Below are positions 43,727-54,838 of a stretch of DNA of 64,000 nt, in pieces (within the stretch, counting starts at the first letter, position 1; every line of letters starts with the position of its first letter). The position numbers were made by a program, and so were the translations under genes. The stretch comes from an uncultured Clostridia bacterium (GTDB lineage Bacteria; Bacillota; Clostridia; Lachnospirales; CAG-274), in the NCBI GenBank assembly GCA_947630725.1, contig CANRIS010000007.1:1-64000 (forward strand), in the 5' to 3' direction. The notes below the pieces were generated by a model. That model did no database searches. It saw only the letters and a program-made list of their open reading frames with translations, and was not told where the DNA came from.

Positions 43727-45076
43727 ATGGCAAAGTATAGCAAGGAAGATATTCTCAGAATGGTCGATGAAGAGGATGTTAAATTTATAAGACTTCAGTT
43801 CATTGATATTGCGGGACAGCCGAAGAATGTTGCTATTCTCAAATCCTCACTTAAGAGCGTTCTTGAGGACGGTATGATGTTTGACGGTTCTTCGATAGAA
43901 GGCTTTGTAAAGATAGACGAGTCCGATATGTATCTTAAGCCCGATCTTGACACCTTTACTATCTTCCCCTGGAGACCTCAGCATGGCAAGGTTGCGCGCT
44001 TTATCTGCGATGTATATACTCCCGACGGCGAGCCTTTTGAGGGCGACCCAAGAGGAATCCTTAAAAGAGTGGTAAAGAAGGCTGCCGATATGGGTTATAC
44101 GGTAAATATAGGAAACGAATGTGAGTTTTTCCTTTTCCATACCGATGACAACGGCTACCCCACAAAGAAGGTAAACGATACGGCAGGATATTTCGATCTG
44201 GCTCCTCTTGACTCTGCTGTGGACTGCCGCCGTGAGATCTGTCTCACTCTTGAACAGATGGGATATACTATAGAGGCGTCTCATCACGAGGTTGCTCCCG
44301 GTCAGCACGAAATAGACTTCAAATATGAGGACGCAGTCACGACTGCCGACTATGTTGTTACTTTCAGAACCGTAGTAAAGACCATAGCTAAGAAGTACGG
44401 ACTTCATGCGACATTTATGCCAAAGCCAAAGTTCGGTATAAACGGTTCAGGTATGCATACAAATATGTCCCTTTTCACAAAAAAGGACGGCAAGACAGTG
44501 AATGCATTCTATGATCCCGATGATCCTACGGGACTTCAGCTTTCATCTACGGCATACAGCTATATCGAGGGCGTTTTAAGACACGTAAAGGGCATTACAG
44601 CCATTACAAATCCCCTTGTAAACTCATATAAGAGACTGGTTCCCGGTTATGAGGCTCCCTGCTATGTTGCATGGTCAGCTTCAAACCGTTCGGATATAAT
44701 CAGAATACCGGCATCGAGAGGTATGGGTACACGCTGCGAGCTGAGAAGCCCCGACCCCTCAACAAATCCCTACCTTTGCCTTGCGGTTTGTATCGCGGCA
44801 GGCCTTGACGGTATCGAAAAGAATATGAAGATCAGAGATTCTGTTGATATAAACCTTTTCAAATCGACTCCCCAGGAGAGAGCAGCTCTCGGCGTTGACA
44901 ACCTTCCCGGAAGTCTTGAGGCAGCTATCAAAGAAATGGATAAGGATCCCCTTGTAAGAGAGATTCTGGGCGAACACGCTTATGACTGTTTCAAGAGAAT
45001 GAAGAAAGTAGAGTGGGACGCATTCAGAACAAGCGTTTCTCAGTGGGAAATTGACAACTATCTGTTTACTTATTGA
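43727..45076 (+). CDS. glnA: Glutamine synthetase type I
   Basis: The 449-residue enzyme makes glutamine from glutamate and ammonia. It has the N-terminal MFDGSSIEGFVKIDESDMYL, the metal and ATP site NECEFFLF and ATFMPKPKFGINGSGMHTNMSLF, and the flap region NPLVNSYKRLVPGYEAPCYVAWS. The short length is typical of the GSI-alpha type that is regulated by feedback rather than adenylylation. An AAAGGAGAT ribosome site precedes it. Confidence 0.97.
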   Translation: MAKYSKEDILRMVDEEDVKFIRLQFIDIAGQPKNVAILKSSLKSVLEDGMMFDGSSIEGFVKIDESDMYLKPDLDTFTIFPWRPQHGKVARFICDVYTPDGEPFEGDPRGILKRVVKKAADMGYTVNIGNECEFFLFHTDDNGYPTKKVNDTAGYFDLAPLDSAVDCRREICLTLEQMGYTIEASHHEVAPGQHEIDFKYEDAVTTADYVVTFRTVVKTIAKKYGLHATFMPKPKFGINGSGMHTNMSLFTKKDGKTVNAFYDPDDPTGLQLSSTAYSYIEGVLRHVKGITAITNPLVNSYKRLVPGYEAPCYVAWSASNRSDIIRIPASRGMGTRCELRSPDPSTNPYLCLAVCIAAGLDGIEKNMKIRDSVDINLFKSTPQERAALGVDNLPGSLEAAIKEMDKDPLVREILGEHAYDCFKRMKKVEWDAFRTSVSQWEIDNYLFTY

Positions 45077-45089
45077 TTTGGCGTTTATG

Positions 45090-45120
45090 GATCCTGTCTC
45101 TGCGGAGGCAGGATCTTTTT
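45090..45120 (+). terminator. Terminator after glnA
   Basis: 11-base arms GATCCTGTCTC and GAGGCAGGATC with a TGCG loop (one G-U pair), followed by five T. A further CCGAAAA/TTTTCGG stem lies 25 bases downstream, before the ANTAR gene. Confidence 0.92.
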
Positions 45121-45214
45121 ATGGATCATCAAAATGCTGCCGAAAAGAATTGTTTTTCGGGCTTTATGACAAATATGTACAAGTATCACAACAACAAACT
45201 CGGAGGTGTTGCAT

Positions 45215-45751
45215 ATGGTATTGAGCAACAATGTATTTATTGCTTTTCGCAGCGGCAAGGCAGGAAATAAGGTGGCCGCAATGCTTAAAACAGGCGGTAT
45301 ACACTATAACGCCGTCTGCACAACGTCCTCTGAGCTTCTTACAAAAATAAATATGTTTGAGGACGGAGTAATTGTCTGCGGAGACAGATTCAAGGATACC
45401 GTACTCATAGACGTACTTGACTTTATACCCGATAATTTTCATATTCTCGCCATAGGCACTATGGACACTCTGGACGACCTTCCCAACGACAGGGTTTTCA
45501 AGCTGACAGTTCCTTTAAACCGTACCGATCTTATTTATTCTGTAAGTATGCTTATGAACCTCGACAATCACAGAGCGCTCATACACAATCAGTTCCGTAC
45601 GGAGGACGAAGAAATGATCATACAACAGGCCAAGGGCATACTCATACATAAATATCATATGACTGAGGAGCAGGCTCACCGCTATATGCAGACAAAGAGT
45701 ATGAACACGGGCGAAAAAATGATAAACATAGCACGACTTATATTAAATTAA
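45215..45751 (+). CDS. ANTAR-domain antiterminator
   Basis: The product (178 residues) has a degenerate receiver-like N-terminal half and a C-terminal ANTAR domain: EDEEMIIQQAKGILIHKYHMTEEQAHRYMQTKSMNTGEKMINIARLIL. ANTAR proteins bind RNA double hairpins and stop termination, often for nitrogen-assimilation genes in Firmicutes. The gene directly follows glnA, whose leader carries a terminator-like stem. Start at ATG 45215 after GGAGGTGTT. The missing phospho-acceptor pattern in the first half is my reading of the sequence. Confidence 0.88.
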   Translation: MVLSNNVFIAFRSGKAGNKVAAMLKTGGIHYNAVCTTSSELLTKINMFEDGVIVCGDRFKDTVLIDVLDFIPDNFHILAIGTMDTLDDLPNDRVFKLTVPLNRTDLIYSVSMLMNLDNHRALIHNQFRTEDEEMIIQQAKGILIHKYHMTEEQAHRYMQTKSMNTGEKMINIARLILN

Positions 45752-45798
45752 TTCAATAACGTAAAATCCTATATGACAGACCGAAAAAAACATACTGC

Positions 45799-45827
45799 GG
45801 ATCGGGCAGATAACCCGGTCCCTTTTT
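45799..45827 (+). terminator. Terminator after the ANTAR gene
   Basis: GGATCGGG and CCCGGTCC arms with one T-G pair around CAGATAA are followed by CTTTTTG. Confidence 0.85.
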
Positions 45828-45860
45828 GCGTATAATACCAACAGGAAAGGATGTGCCGGA

Positions 45861-46958
45861 ATGCTCGAAATATATGTACACATACCCTTTTGCATAAAAA
45901 AATGCGCATACTGCGATTTCAATTCCTTTTTCGGCGATGAGGCCGCTGTGAACGCATATAAGGAGATGCTTATAAAAGAGATAAAAGCCTGTCCGCACAG
46001 GGGCGAACGGGTCGATACGGTTTTTATAGGCGGAGGAACGCCCTCTTTTATTGACGCAGGGCATATTTATGATATAATGGACACGGTCTCAAAAAGCTTT
46101 TCCGTAAGCGATGACTGCGAAATATCCATGGAGGCAAATCCCGAAAGTATAAGCGCCGAAAAGCTTGCCGTATATAAGAGCGCAGGCATAAACAGAGTGA
46201 GTATGGGGGTTCAGTCGTTCTGCGATGAGGAGCTTAAGACGCTGGGCAGAGTCCACAGCGGAGAAAAGGCTGTTTCCTCTTATATGAAAATAAGAGAGGC
46301 AGGCTTTGACAATGTAAATCTGGATCTTATGTTTTCATTCCCGGGGCAGACCCTTGAAAGCTGGGAAAAAAGCCTGCGAAAGGCTGCTGAGCTTGAGCCT
46401 TCTCATATATCCGCCTACAGTCTTATTATAGAAGAAGGCACTGAATTTTTTAAAAAATACAAAAATTATCAGACAAATGAGATTCTGGATCGTATTATGT
46501 ATAGAAAAACAAGTGAGATTCTGAGTGAATATGGATTTCACAGATATGAAATCTCGAATTTTTCAAAGTCGGGCAGAGAGTGCAGACACAACATAGGCTA
46601 TTGGAAAAGATATAACTATATAGGCTTCGGACTTTCGGCTCATTCTCTCTATGACGATATAAGATCGTCAAATACCGACAGCTTTGAAGAATATATAAAG
46701 GGCAATACCGCAGGTGAGACGGAAAAGCTCAGTACGGATGACAAAATAGGCGAGTTTATGTTTTTGGGACTTCGTATGAGCGAGGGCGTAAGGTTTTCGG
46801 ACTTTTCAAAAAATTTCGGGATCGGTCTTTATGACAGATTCGCAAATGTTATCGAAAAGTATTGCAGAATGGGGCTTTTGGAAACGGACGATACCTCTCT
46901 TAAGCTCACCGACAGGGGCATAGACGTATCCAACACGATTTTTGCGGAATTTATATGA
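45861..46958 (+). CDS. hemW: Radical SAM heme chaperone HemW (coproporphyrinogen oxidase-like)
   Basis: The 365-residue product has the radical SAM cysteines in CIKKCAYCDFNSF, the GGGTPSF motif, NLDLMFSFPGQTLESWEKSL, and the HNIGYW signature (HNxxYW) of the HemW branch. HemW inserts heme into target proteins, whereas true HemN makes protoporphyrinogen. It is standard length. It starts with AGGAAAGGATG ahead and stands shortly before the heat-shock operon, as in many Firmicutes. Confidence 0.93.
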   Translation: MLEIYVHIPFCIKKCAYCDFNSFFGDEAAVNAYKEMLIKEIKACPHRGERVDTVFIGGGTPSFIDAGHIYDIMDTVSKSFSVSDDCEISMEANPESISAEKLAVYKSAGINRVSMGVQSFCDEELKTLGRVHSGEKAVSSYMKIREAGFDNVNLDLMFSFPGQTLESWEKSLRKAAELEPSHISAYSLIIEEGTEFFKKYKNYQTNEILDRIMYRKTSEILSEYGFHRYEISNFSKSGRECRHNIGYWKRYNYIGFGLSAHSLYDDIRSSNTDSFEEYIKGNTAGETEKLSTDDKIGEFMFLGLRMSEGVRFSDFSKNFGIGLYDRFANVIEKYCRMGLLETDDTSLKLTDRGIDVSNTIFAEFI

Positions 46959-47020
46959 CTTAGCAAGACCCCGTTGAATATACTAAAGCTTAGGTTATAC
47001 AAAAATTATCGTCAAGGTAC

Positions 47021-47049
47021 TTGACATTTGTCTCGGCAGGTGTTATTTT
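47021..47049 (+). promoter_or_regulatory. hrcA operon promoter
   Basis: TTGACA (47021-47026) is followed after 17 bases by a TATTTT -10 element. The CIRCE operator begins 13 bases after the -10. Confidence 0.8.
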
Positions 47050-47061
47050 TATATGAGTAAA

Positions 47062-47088
47062 TCAGCACTCAGCGCCAAGGAGTGCTGA
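47062..47088. promoter_or_regulatory. CIRCE operator of HrcA
   Basis: TCAGCACTC, nine spacer bases and GAGTGCTGA match the CIRCE inverted repeat (consensus TTAGCACTC-N9-GAGTGCTAA) with compensating end changes. HrcA binds it to repress the operon at low temperature. Confidence 0.96.
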
Positions 47089-47124
47089 CAGGAGCTTATG
47101 TAAGCTTTTTTGCAGGTGATCCGA

Positions 47125-48156
47125 ATGAATCTAAACGAAAGAAAAATAAGAATCCTTGAAGCAATAATCACCGACTATATAAAAACGGGAGACCCCGTAG
47201 GTTCAAGGACTATATCGAAAAAATATCCTCTCGGCATATCCTCAGCCACCATAAGAAACGAAATGAGCGATCTGGAAGAGATGGGACTTATCCATCAGCC
47301 CCACACATCGGCAGGCAGAGTACCCTCTGACAAGGGCTACAGGCTGTATGTGGACAGACTTATGCATAAAAGCAGACTGCCCGAAAATGAGAGCATATTC
47401 CTCAGAGAGCTTATCGCCAACAATATAAGCCGCATAGACTATCTTATGGAACAGACAGCAAAGGCTCTCGCAAGGCTCACAAACTACGCCGCTGTCGTTA
47501 CTGAGGCGGACGGCGAGGACGACAGGCTGAAAAGAATATCCCTTGTGCCTGTGGACAGCCGAAGCCTCGTTATGGTGAGCGTAACCGAAAACAAAAAGGT
47601 GGACAACACCATCATAAGGGCGGAAAATATACCCGATATTGACGAGCTGAACCGCATAAGCTCCGCAATAAACGAATATATAGAGTTTTATGGATCGGAG
47701 CTTAACGAATATGCCGCAGGAGTTGTGGCAGCGGAGTTTGAAGGCAGCGCCGAGCTTGTGGAAAAGGTGTTTTCGGCTATCTTCAAGGGAGGAAGAAAAA
47801 ATTCGGGCATATACTACAGCGGAGTAGACCACATTCTTGACTATCCCGGTTTTTCGGATGTCTCCAAGGCGAAAGAGGTTTTCAGCGTTCTGGAGCAAAA
47901 GGACGTCCTCCACAGGCTGCTTAAAAACAATTCGGGAAACGAAAACGAAGTACAGATCATAATAGGCGGAGAAAACAATATATCTCAGCTTAGGGAGATC
48001 TCTATAATAAAGACAAGCTGCAATCTCGGTGACGGAAACGCAGGCATTATAGGAGTTATAGGCCCCACGAGAATGAATTATTCGCAGGCCGTCTCGGTTA
48101 TTTCAGAAACGGTGAGCAGTCTGAATGAGGTCATAAAAGCACTGATAGGAGGTTGA
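47125..48156 (+). CDS. hrcA: Heat-inducible repressor HrcA
   Basis: The product (343 residues) has a winged helix (RKIRILEAIITDYIKTGDPVGSRTISKKYPLGISSATIRNEMSDLEEMGLIHQPHTSAGRVPSDKGYRLYVD) and the C-terminal effector part INVIGPTRMNYS-like (VIGPTRMNYSQAVSVI). The start is ATG 47125 with GGTGAT ahead. It is the first gene of hrcA-grpE-dnaK-dnaJ and controls its own operon through the CIRCE site. Confidence 0.96.
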   Translation: MNLNERKIRILEAIITDYIKTGDPVGSRTISKKYPLGISSATIRNEMSDLEEMGLIHQPHTSAGRVPSDKGYRLYVDRLMHKSRLPENESIFLRELIANNISRIDYLMEQTAKALARLTNYAAVVTEADGEDDRLKRISLVPVDSRSLVMVSVTENKKVDNTIIRAENIPDIDELNRISSAINEYIEFYGSELNEYAAGVVAAEFEGSAELVEKVFSAIFKGGRKNSGIYYSGVDHILDYPGFSDVSKAKEVFSVLEQKDVLHRLLKNNSGNENEVQIIIGGENNISQLREISIIKTSCNLGDGNAGIIGVIGPTRMNYSQAVSVISETVSSLNEVIKALIGG

Positions 48157-48162
48157 CGCAAT

Positions 48163-48750
48163 ATGAGCGCAGAAAATGAAGAATTGAAGGAAACACCCGA
48201 AAAAGAACAAGGGACTGCCGAAGAAGCTGCCGAGGACACAAACAGCGAAGCAGCCGCAGAAGATACAAAAGAACCGACAGAGAACGAAAAGCCCTCCGAT
48301 GACGAGCCTTCAAAAGAAGAAAAGCTAGAAAACGAGGTCAGGGAGCTTAAGGACAGGATACTCAGAAATCTGGCTGAGTTTGACAACTTCAGAAAAAGAA
48401 CGGCTGCCGAAAAATCTATGATGTATTCAATGGGTATGGCAGATGCAGCCGAAAAGCTTTTGCCCGTGCTTGACAATTTTGAAAGAGCCCTCAGCTCCGA
48501 ACCCGATAAGGAAAGCGGATTCTATAAGGGCGTGGAAATGATCTTCAAGCAGATGCAGACGGCTTTCGTATCTATGGGAGTTGAAGAAATAGAGGCGGAA
48601 GGGCAGGTTTTTGACCCGAATCTCCATAATGCAGTAATGCATATCGAAAACGAGGAGCTTGGCGAAAATGTGGTTTCGCAGGTTCTCCAGAAGGGCTATA
48701 AGCATAAGGACAGGGTCATAAGACCCGCTATGGTGCAGGTTGCAAACTAA
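48163..48750 (+). CDS. grpE: Nucleotide exchange factor GrpE
   Basis: The product (195 residues) has an acidic disordered N-terminus rich in Glu/Ala/Asp (about residues 1-60) and the GrpE core with LENEVRELKDRILRNLAEFDNFRKRT, LLPVLDNFERALSS and the C-terminal VLQKGYKHKDRVIRPAMVQVAN. It releases ADP from DnaK. The ATG is 7 bases after the hrcA stop with AGGAGG ahead. Confidence 0.96.
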   Translation: MSAENEELKETPEKEQGTAEEAAEDTNSEAAAEDTKEPTENEKPSDDEPSKEEKLENEVRELKDRILRNLAEFDNFRKRTAAEKSMMYSMGMADAAEKLLPVLDNFERALSSEPDKESGFYKGVEMIFKQMQTAFVSMGVEEIEAEGQVFDPNLHNAVMHIENEELGENVVSQVLQKGYKHKDRVIRPAMVQVAN

Positions 48751-48815
48751 GGATACAGCCACAAAAACAAAAATAAGTCAATCAAGAATAAAAATATAAA
48801 TATGAATATTTTTAA

Positions 48816-50678
<1,863 letters not shown>

Positions 50679-50706
50679 TGCGCTTTTATTAAAAGGATAG
50701 ATTATA

Positions 50707-51837
50707 ATGGCAGAAAAAAGAGATTATTATGAGGTAATGGGCGTTGAAAGAACAGCCTCTCAGGATCAGATAAAAAAAGCATACAGAAAAAAAGCCAAGG
50801 AATGCCACCCCGACTTTCATCCAAACGATCCACAGGCCGAGGCAAAATTCAAGGAGCTGAACGAGGCCAACGAGGTTCTTTCGGATCCCGACAAGAGAGC
50901 GGCATATGACCGCTACGGACATTCCGCCTTTGAACAGGGCGGCATGGGAGGCGGCGGCTTTTCGGGAGACTTTTCGGGCGGTTTTTCGGGAATGGATATG
51001 GGCGACATATTCGGAGATATGTTCGGCAGCATATTCGGCGGCGGCAGCAGAAGAAGAAACGGCCCAAGCAGGGGCGCGGATATTTCTATGACTATCGTGC
51101 TGACGTTTGAGGAGGCTGTGTTCGGCTGCAAAAAGACTATTGATGTCGATACTATAGACAACTGCGACACCTGCCACGGTACGGGAGCAAAACCGGGGAC
51201 TTCGCCTCAGACCTGTCCCACCTGTCACGGCTCGGGCAGTGAAACCGTCACAAGACAGACGATGTTCGGTATGGCTCAGACGGTCACCACCTGTCATACC
51301 TGCGGCGGAAGAGGCAAGATCGTGAAGGATCCCTGTACAAGCTGCAACGGTACCGGCAGAGTCAGAAAGAAAAAGCAGATCGAGCTTGATATACCCTGCG
51401 GAATAAGCAACGGCCAGACCATCAGAAAGAGCGGTCACGGTCAGGCAGGCACGGGCGGAGGCGGCTACGGAGATCTGCTCGTCACGGTAAGCGTTCGCCC
51501 CAGCGCCGAATTTGTGCGGCAGGACAGAAATATACTTTCGGATATAAAGATAAGTGTCGTTCAGGCCATTTTAGGGGCGGAGGTCACCATACGCACCATA
51601 GACGGAGAGGAAAAGTACAATATAAAGCCCGGCACGCAGCCCGATGCAAAGATATTCTTAAAGGGCAAGGGAGTGCCTTATCTCAGAACACCCAACAGAC
51701 GTGGAGACCATATAGTCACAGTAAAGGTGGAGATCCCCACAAATCTTTCCGACAAACAAAAGGAGCTTATAAGAGAATTTGGCGGACTGCCGAAGAAAGA
51801 GAGCTTTTCGGACAAAATAAAAAAAGCATTCAACTGA
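50707..51837 (+). CDS. dnaJ: Co-chaperone DnaJ (Hsp40)
   Basis: The 376-residue product has a J domain with [10 protein letters not shown] (HPD), a Gly/Phe-rich stretch ([18 protein letters not shown]), and four CxxCxGxG repeats ([32 protein letters not shown]) that bind two zincs, then the substrate-binding C-domain. It stimulates DnaK. An AAAGGAT ribosome site lies ahead. A terminator follows at 51847. Confidence 0.97.
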   Translation: MAEKRDYYEVMGVERTASQDQIKKAYRKKAKECHPDFHPNDPQAEAKFKELNEANEVLSDPDKRAAYDRYGHSAFEQGGMGGGGFSGDFSGGFSGMDMGDIFGDMFGSIFGGGSRRRNGPSRGADISMTIVLTFEEAVFGCKKTIDVDTIDNCDTCHGTGAKPGTSPQTCPTCHGSGSETVTRQTMFGMAQTVTTCHTCGGRGKIVKDPCTSCNGTGRVRKKKQIELDIPCGISNGQTIRKSGHGQAGTGGGGYGDLLVTVSVRPSAEFVRQDRNILSDIKISVVQAILGAEVTIRTIDGEEKYNIKPGTQPDAKIFLKGKGVPYLRTPNRRGDHIVTVKVEIPTNLSDKQKELIREFGGLPKKESFSDKIKKAFN

Positions 51838-51846
51838 CGTATAAAC

Positions 51847-51884
51847 AAAACGGCACAAAAGCTGCGCAGGCGGTTTTTGCGCCG
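51847..51884 (+). terminator. Terminator of the heat-shock operon
   Basis: AACGGC..CAAAA pairs with TTTTTG..GCCGTT, leaving a GC-rich loop, then ATTTTC. Confidence 0.75.
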
Positions 51885-51896
51885 TTTATTTTCTGC

Positions 51897-51928
51897 TTGA
51901 CAGAATTGCTGAAATGATGTATTATAAT
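51897..51928 (+). promoter_or_regulatory. Likely promoter of the rny leader
   Basis: TTGACA with a 17-base spacer to TATTAT or 20 bases to TATAAT. It lies about 590 bases before the rny start and would make a very long leader. Confidence 0.6.
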
Positions 51929-51934
51929 ATCAGT

Positions 51935-52500
51935 ATCGAATGTGTATGTGCGGCTCTGTTTGTGAGACGTATTTCAGACCAAATAGCCGTTAAGGTCTGC
52001 GGAATTCGGTAAGCATATTGATTTTTTTTCGGTTTTAACGCAGCTTGTTCTGCGTGTTCTTTTGCCGAGGCAAAGATGTCACGGGACATAAGCTGTGCTT
52101 AAAATAGATTTAATCACTGTATTCGGAAGGATCTGCGTTTCGGGGTTTTTCCGAGCTTTTTAAATTCTTTTTTATTTCGGTTACGGATACATACCGACCG
52201 CAGGTTCGGCGGGACGGATATATTATATATAGGGATCATGTCCTGCGGACGGAGGGTCGGCTGTATACAAAACCGCATAAAGGAGAAATGGTTTGTGGGA
52301 TATACGGCGGAAAGACGGGATAACCTTTTTTCGTTTTTGTCCGCATAGGCCGAGGGAGCCAAGGCTCCATACATATTGAAGCCCCGATGATTCGGGCAGG
52401 CTGCGCAGGGACAAGGCGCAGCGTCTGCGGCCGAAGATAAGTTTTTATGAGCTTAAGAGTCTCAAAGACTTCGGCTGCGTATGAACATTGAAAATCAAAT
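51935..52500 (+). other. Long hairpin-rich leader before rny, no gene
   Basis: The roughly 560-base stretch has no convincing open frame. It contains many perfect stem-loops: ACGCAG/CTGCGT (52038-52055), TTTGCC/GGCAAA (52061-52074), TGTC/GACA (52077-52088), GGAGCC/GGCTCC (52355-52368), GCCCCGA/TCGGGC (52381-52397), CTGCGC/GCGCAG (52401-52421) and GCGGCCGAAG/CTTCGGCTGC (52427-52478). It may be a structured 5' UTR or a separate small RNA. It shows no RNase P, tmRNA or 6S landmarks. Confidence 0.6.
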
Positions 52501-52520
52501 AAGGAGGTACAGGTTCTATT

Positions 52521-54071
52521 ATGCAACCAATTTTGTGTATAGTCTTTGTCGTGCTTGCGCTTGCCATAGGACTGGGCGCAGGATACGCCATAGGCTATAT
52601 TATGAGAAAAAAGACTGCCGAGGCAGCAATTGGTTCTGCAGAAAAAGAAGCTGAAAACATTATCCTTGAAGCAAAGAAAACCGCAGAGACAAGAAAAAAA
52701 GAAATTCTTGTGGAAGCAAAGGAAGAAAGCATCAGAACCAAGAACGAGCTTGAAAAAGAGGTCAGAGACCGAAAGAGCGATCTGCAAAGACAGGAAAAAC
52801 GACTTCAGCAAAAGGAAGAAAACCTTGACAGAAAGTCGGATTCGCTTGACAAGAGAAACGAGGTTCTTACAAAGAGGCTTGAAACCATAGACAAAAAGCT
52901 TAAATCCGCCGATGAACTTCTGGAAAGCAGACAGGCGGAGCTTGAGAGGATATCCGGACTTACCACAGAGGAGGCAAGGGCGGTTATACTTGAGTCCCTT
53001 GAGGACGATCTGAAGCATGACAAGGCTGTTTTGATCAAGGAATATGAGGCTGAAATAAAGCAGAACTGTGAGAAAAAGGCAAGAGATATTATTGCAAGCG
53101 CCATACAGCGCTGCGCAGTTGATCATGTTGCCGAGAGTACAGTATCGGTGGTAACTCTGCCTAACGATGAAATGAAGGGCAGGATCATCGGACGTGAGGG
53201 ACGAAACATAAGAGCCCTCGAATCACTTACGGGAATAGAATTTATTATAGACGATACTCCCGAGGCCGTTATACTTTCGGGCTTTGACGCAATGAGACGT
53301 GAGATCGCAAGGATCGCTCTCGAAAGACTGATAATAGACGGCCGTGTTCATCCTGCAAGGATAGAAGAAATGGTTGAAAAGGCCAAAAAAGAGGTTGAAC
53401 AGAACATCAAAGAAGAGGGTGAGACAGCTACCTTTGAGACAGGCGTCCACAATCTTCACCCCGAGCTTATAAAACTTCTTGGAAAGCTCAAATTCAGAAC
53501 AAGCTATGGACAGAATGTGCTTAAGCATTCTATGGAGGTATCTCATCTCTGCGGCATTATGGCTGCCGAGCTGGGAATTGACCCAACACTTGCAAAACGT
53601 GCGGGCCTTTTGCATGATATAGGAAAGGCCATTGACCACGATATGGACGGCTCGCATATCGAGCTTGGAGTCGCTTTGTGCCGGAAGTATCACGAATCTC
53701 CGGTTATTATAAATGCGGTAGAGGCGCATCATGGCGATGTGGAGCCTCAGAATATAGTTGCTGTTCTTGTTCAGGCAGCGGACGCTATTTCGGCAGCCCG
53801 TCCCGGAGCAAGGAGAGAAACTCTTGAATCGTATATAAAGAGACTTGAGTCTCTGGAAAATATTGCTTCTTCGTTTGAGGGAGTCGAAAAGTCATTTGCC
53901 ATTCAGGCAGGACGTGAACTGAGAATTATGATTATTCCCGATATGGTAGACGATGACGGAATGAAGGTCATGGCAAGGGAAATTGCCGAAAAGATCCATG
54001 CCGAGCTTGAATATCCGGGAAAAATAAAAGTAAACCTTATCAGAGAAACAAGGGCGGTAGATTACGCTTAA
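52521..54071 (+). CDS. rny: Ribonuclease Y
   Basis: The 516-residue product is a membrane-bound endoribonuclease that starts mRNA decay. It has an N-terminal transmembrane helix ([25 protein letters not shown]), a long coiled coil (about residues 35-195, rich in KEE), a KH domain with [27 protein letters not shown], and an HD domain with [21 protein letters not shown]. Length is normal. An AAGGAGGT ribosome site lies 14 bases ahead. Confidence 0.97.
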   Translation: MQPILCIVFVVLALAIGLGAGYAIGYIMRKKTAEAAIGSAEKEAENIILEAKKTAETRKKEILVEAKEESIRTKNELEKEVRDRKSDLQRQEKRLQQKEENLDRKSDSLDKRNEVLTKRLETIDKKLKSADELLESRQAELERISGLTTEEARAVILESLEDDLKHDKAVLIKEYEAEIKQNCEKKARDIIASAIQRCAVDHVAESTVSVVTLPNDEMKGRIIGREGRNIRALESLTGIEFIIDDTPEAVILSGFDAMRREIARIALERLIIDGRVHPARIEEMVEKAKKEVEQNIKEEGETATFETGVHNLHPELIKLLGKLKFRTSYGQNVLKHSMEVSHLCGIMAAELGIDPTLAKRAGLLHDIGKAIDHDMDGSHIELGVALCRKYHESPVIINAVEAHHGDVEPQNIVAVLVQAADAISAARPGARRETLESYIKRLESLENIASSFEGVEKSFAIQAGRELRIMIIPDMVDDDGMKVMAREIAEKIHAELEYPGKIKVNLIRETRAVDYA

Positions 54072-54098
54072 ATAAAAATTCTGCATGAGAGGTAATAT

Positions 54099-54701
54099 AT
54101 GAAAAAATGTATGCCGGCAGTATTTATATTATTTGCTCTGCTTTTACTTTCTTTTTCAGGCTGTGACAAAAACAACCAAAGAGAAGACACAAAGGCTGCG
54201 GATCCTCTCGGGGAGGCGCAGACTGCCGCGCGTACGGCAAATCCCGGCGGACTTGAATACAATGACGGCGAAAAGGGTCTTTATATAATGCTCCCCAATG
54301 AAAACTGGCGGCTTTCTTCTGACGAGGAAGGCTGTATAGGCTTTTCGGAGGACGCAGGTATGATAAACATATACTATGGAGACGATGACGGTTCGGCGTA
54401 TAAAAACGTCCCCAAGAATAAGGAGGACGTGCTGAAAATTCTTGAAAAAGCAGGAATTTCGGCAGACTGGGTAGACGTACAGAGGTTCAGTCTGAATGAA
54501 GACGATGATAAAAATGTAAGGACCTATTCCTACACGATAAAATTTGATGTCCCCGATGATGAGGGCAGCAAAAATGAGTTTTATACGGTTTCAAAATCTA
54601 TCTGCGGCAAGGACAGGGTTTGCGTTGCGGCAGGACAGATATACAGAAAAGACGCCGTGGAATCCTGCGAAAGGTCTGTGGAAAGCTTTGCTGTGTATTG
54701 A
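54099..54701 (+). CDS. Lipoprotein of unknown function (paralogue A)
   Basis: The 200-residue product has a lipoprotein signal with lipobox SFSGC (Cys22) and an acidic linker, then a soluble domain with LYIMLPNENWRLSSDEEGCIGF, the repeated SYTIKF-like strand and a C-terminal LCESSVESFAVY-type end. No known family was recognised. It is similar in size and order of motifs to the next gene, so the two appear to be tandem paralogues. It has GAGGTAAT ahead of the ATG. Confidence 0.6.
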   Translation: MKKCMPAVFILFALLLLSFSGCDKNNQREDTKAADPLGEAQTAARTANPGGLEYNDGEKGLYIMLPNENWRLSSDEEGCIGFSEDAGMINIYYGDDDGSAYKNVPKNKEDVLKILEKAGISADWVDVQRFSLNEDDDKNVRTYSYTIKFDVPDDEGSKNEFYTVSKSICGKDRVCVAAGQIYRKDAVESCERSVESFAVY

Positions 54702-54739
54702 GGAAATAGGTATAGAGGTATAAATCACAGAATATAAAT

Positions 54740-54770
54740 ACAGGGTGTTCGGAAAGAGCGCCCTGTTGTT
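54740..54770 (+). terminator. Hairpin between the two lipoprotein genes
   Basis: ACAGGG and CCCTGT arms enclose about 14 bases and are followed by TTGTTGTTTGG. It is a modest terminator, so read-through into the second gene is possible. Confidence 0.55.
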
Positions 54771-54838
54771 GTTTGGGGACTTTTTTGCATATGAATTATA
54801 ACAGATATAAAAAAATAAGGGCAGGGAGGTTTTTTAAT

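Noticed and set aside
51935..52500. RNase P, tmRNA or 6S RNA in the rny leader
   Set aside because: None of the conserved landmarks of these RNAs was found and the hairpin arrangement does not fit.
52236..53126. A 296-codon minus-strand open frame over the rny leader
   Set aside because: It runs into the RNase Y gene on the opposite strand, is Cys/Leu/Phe-rich without motifs, and has no ribosome site. It looks like chance.
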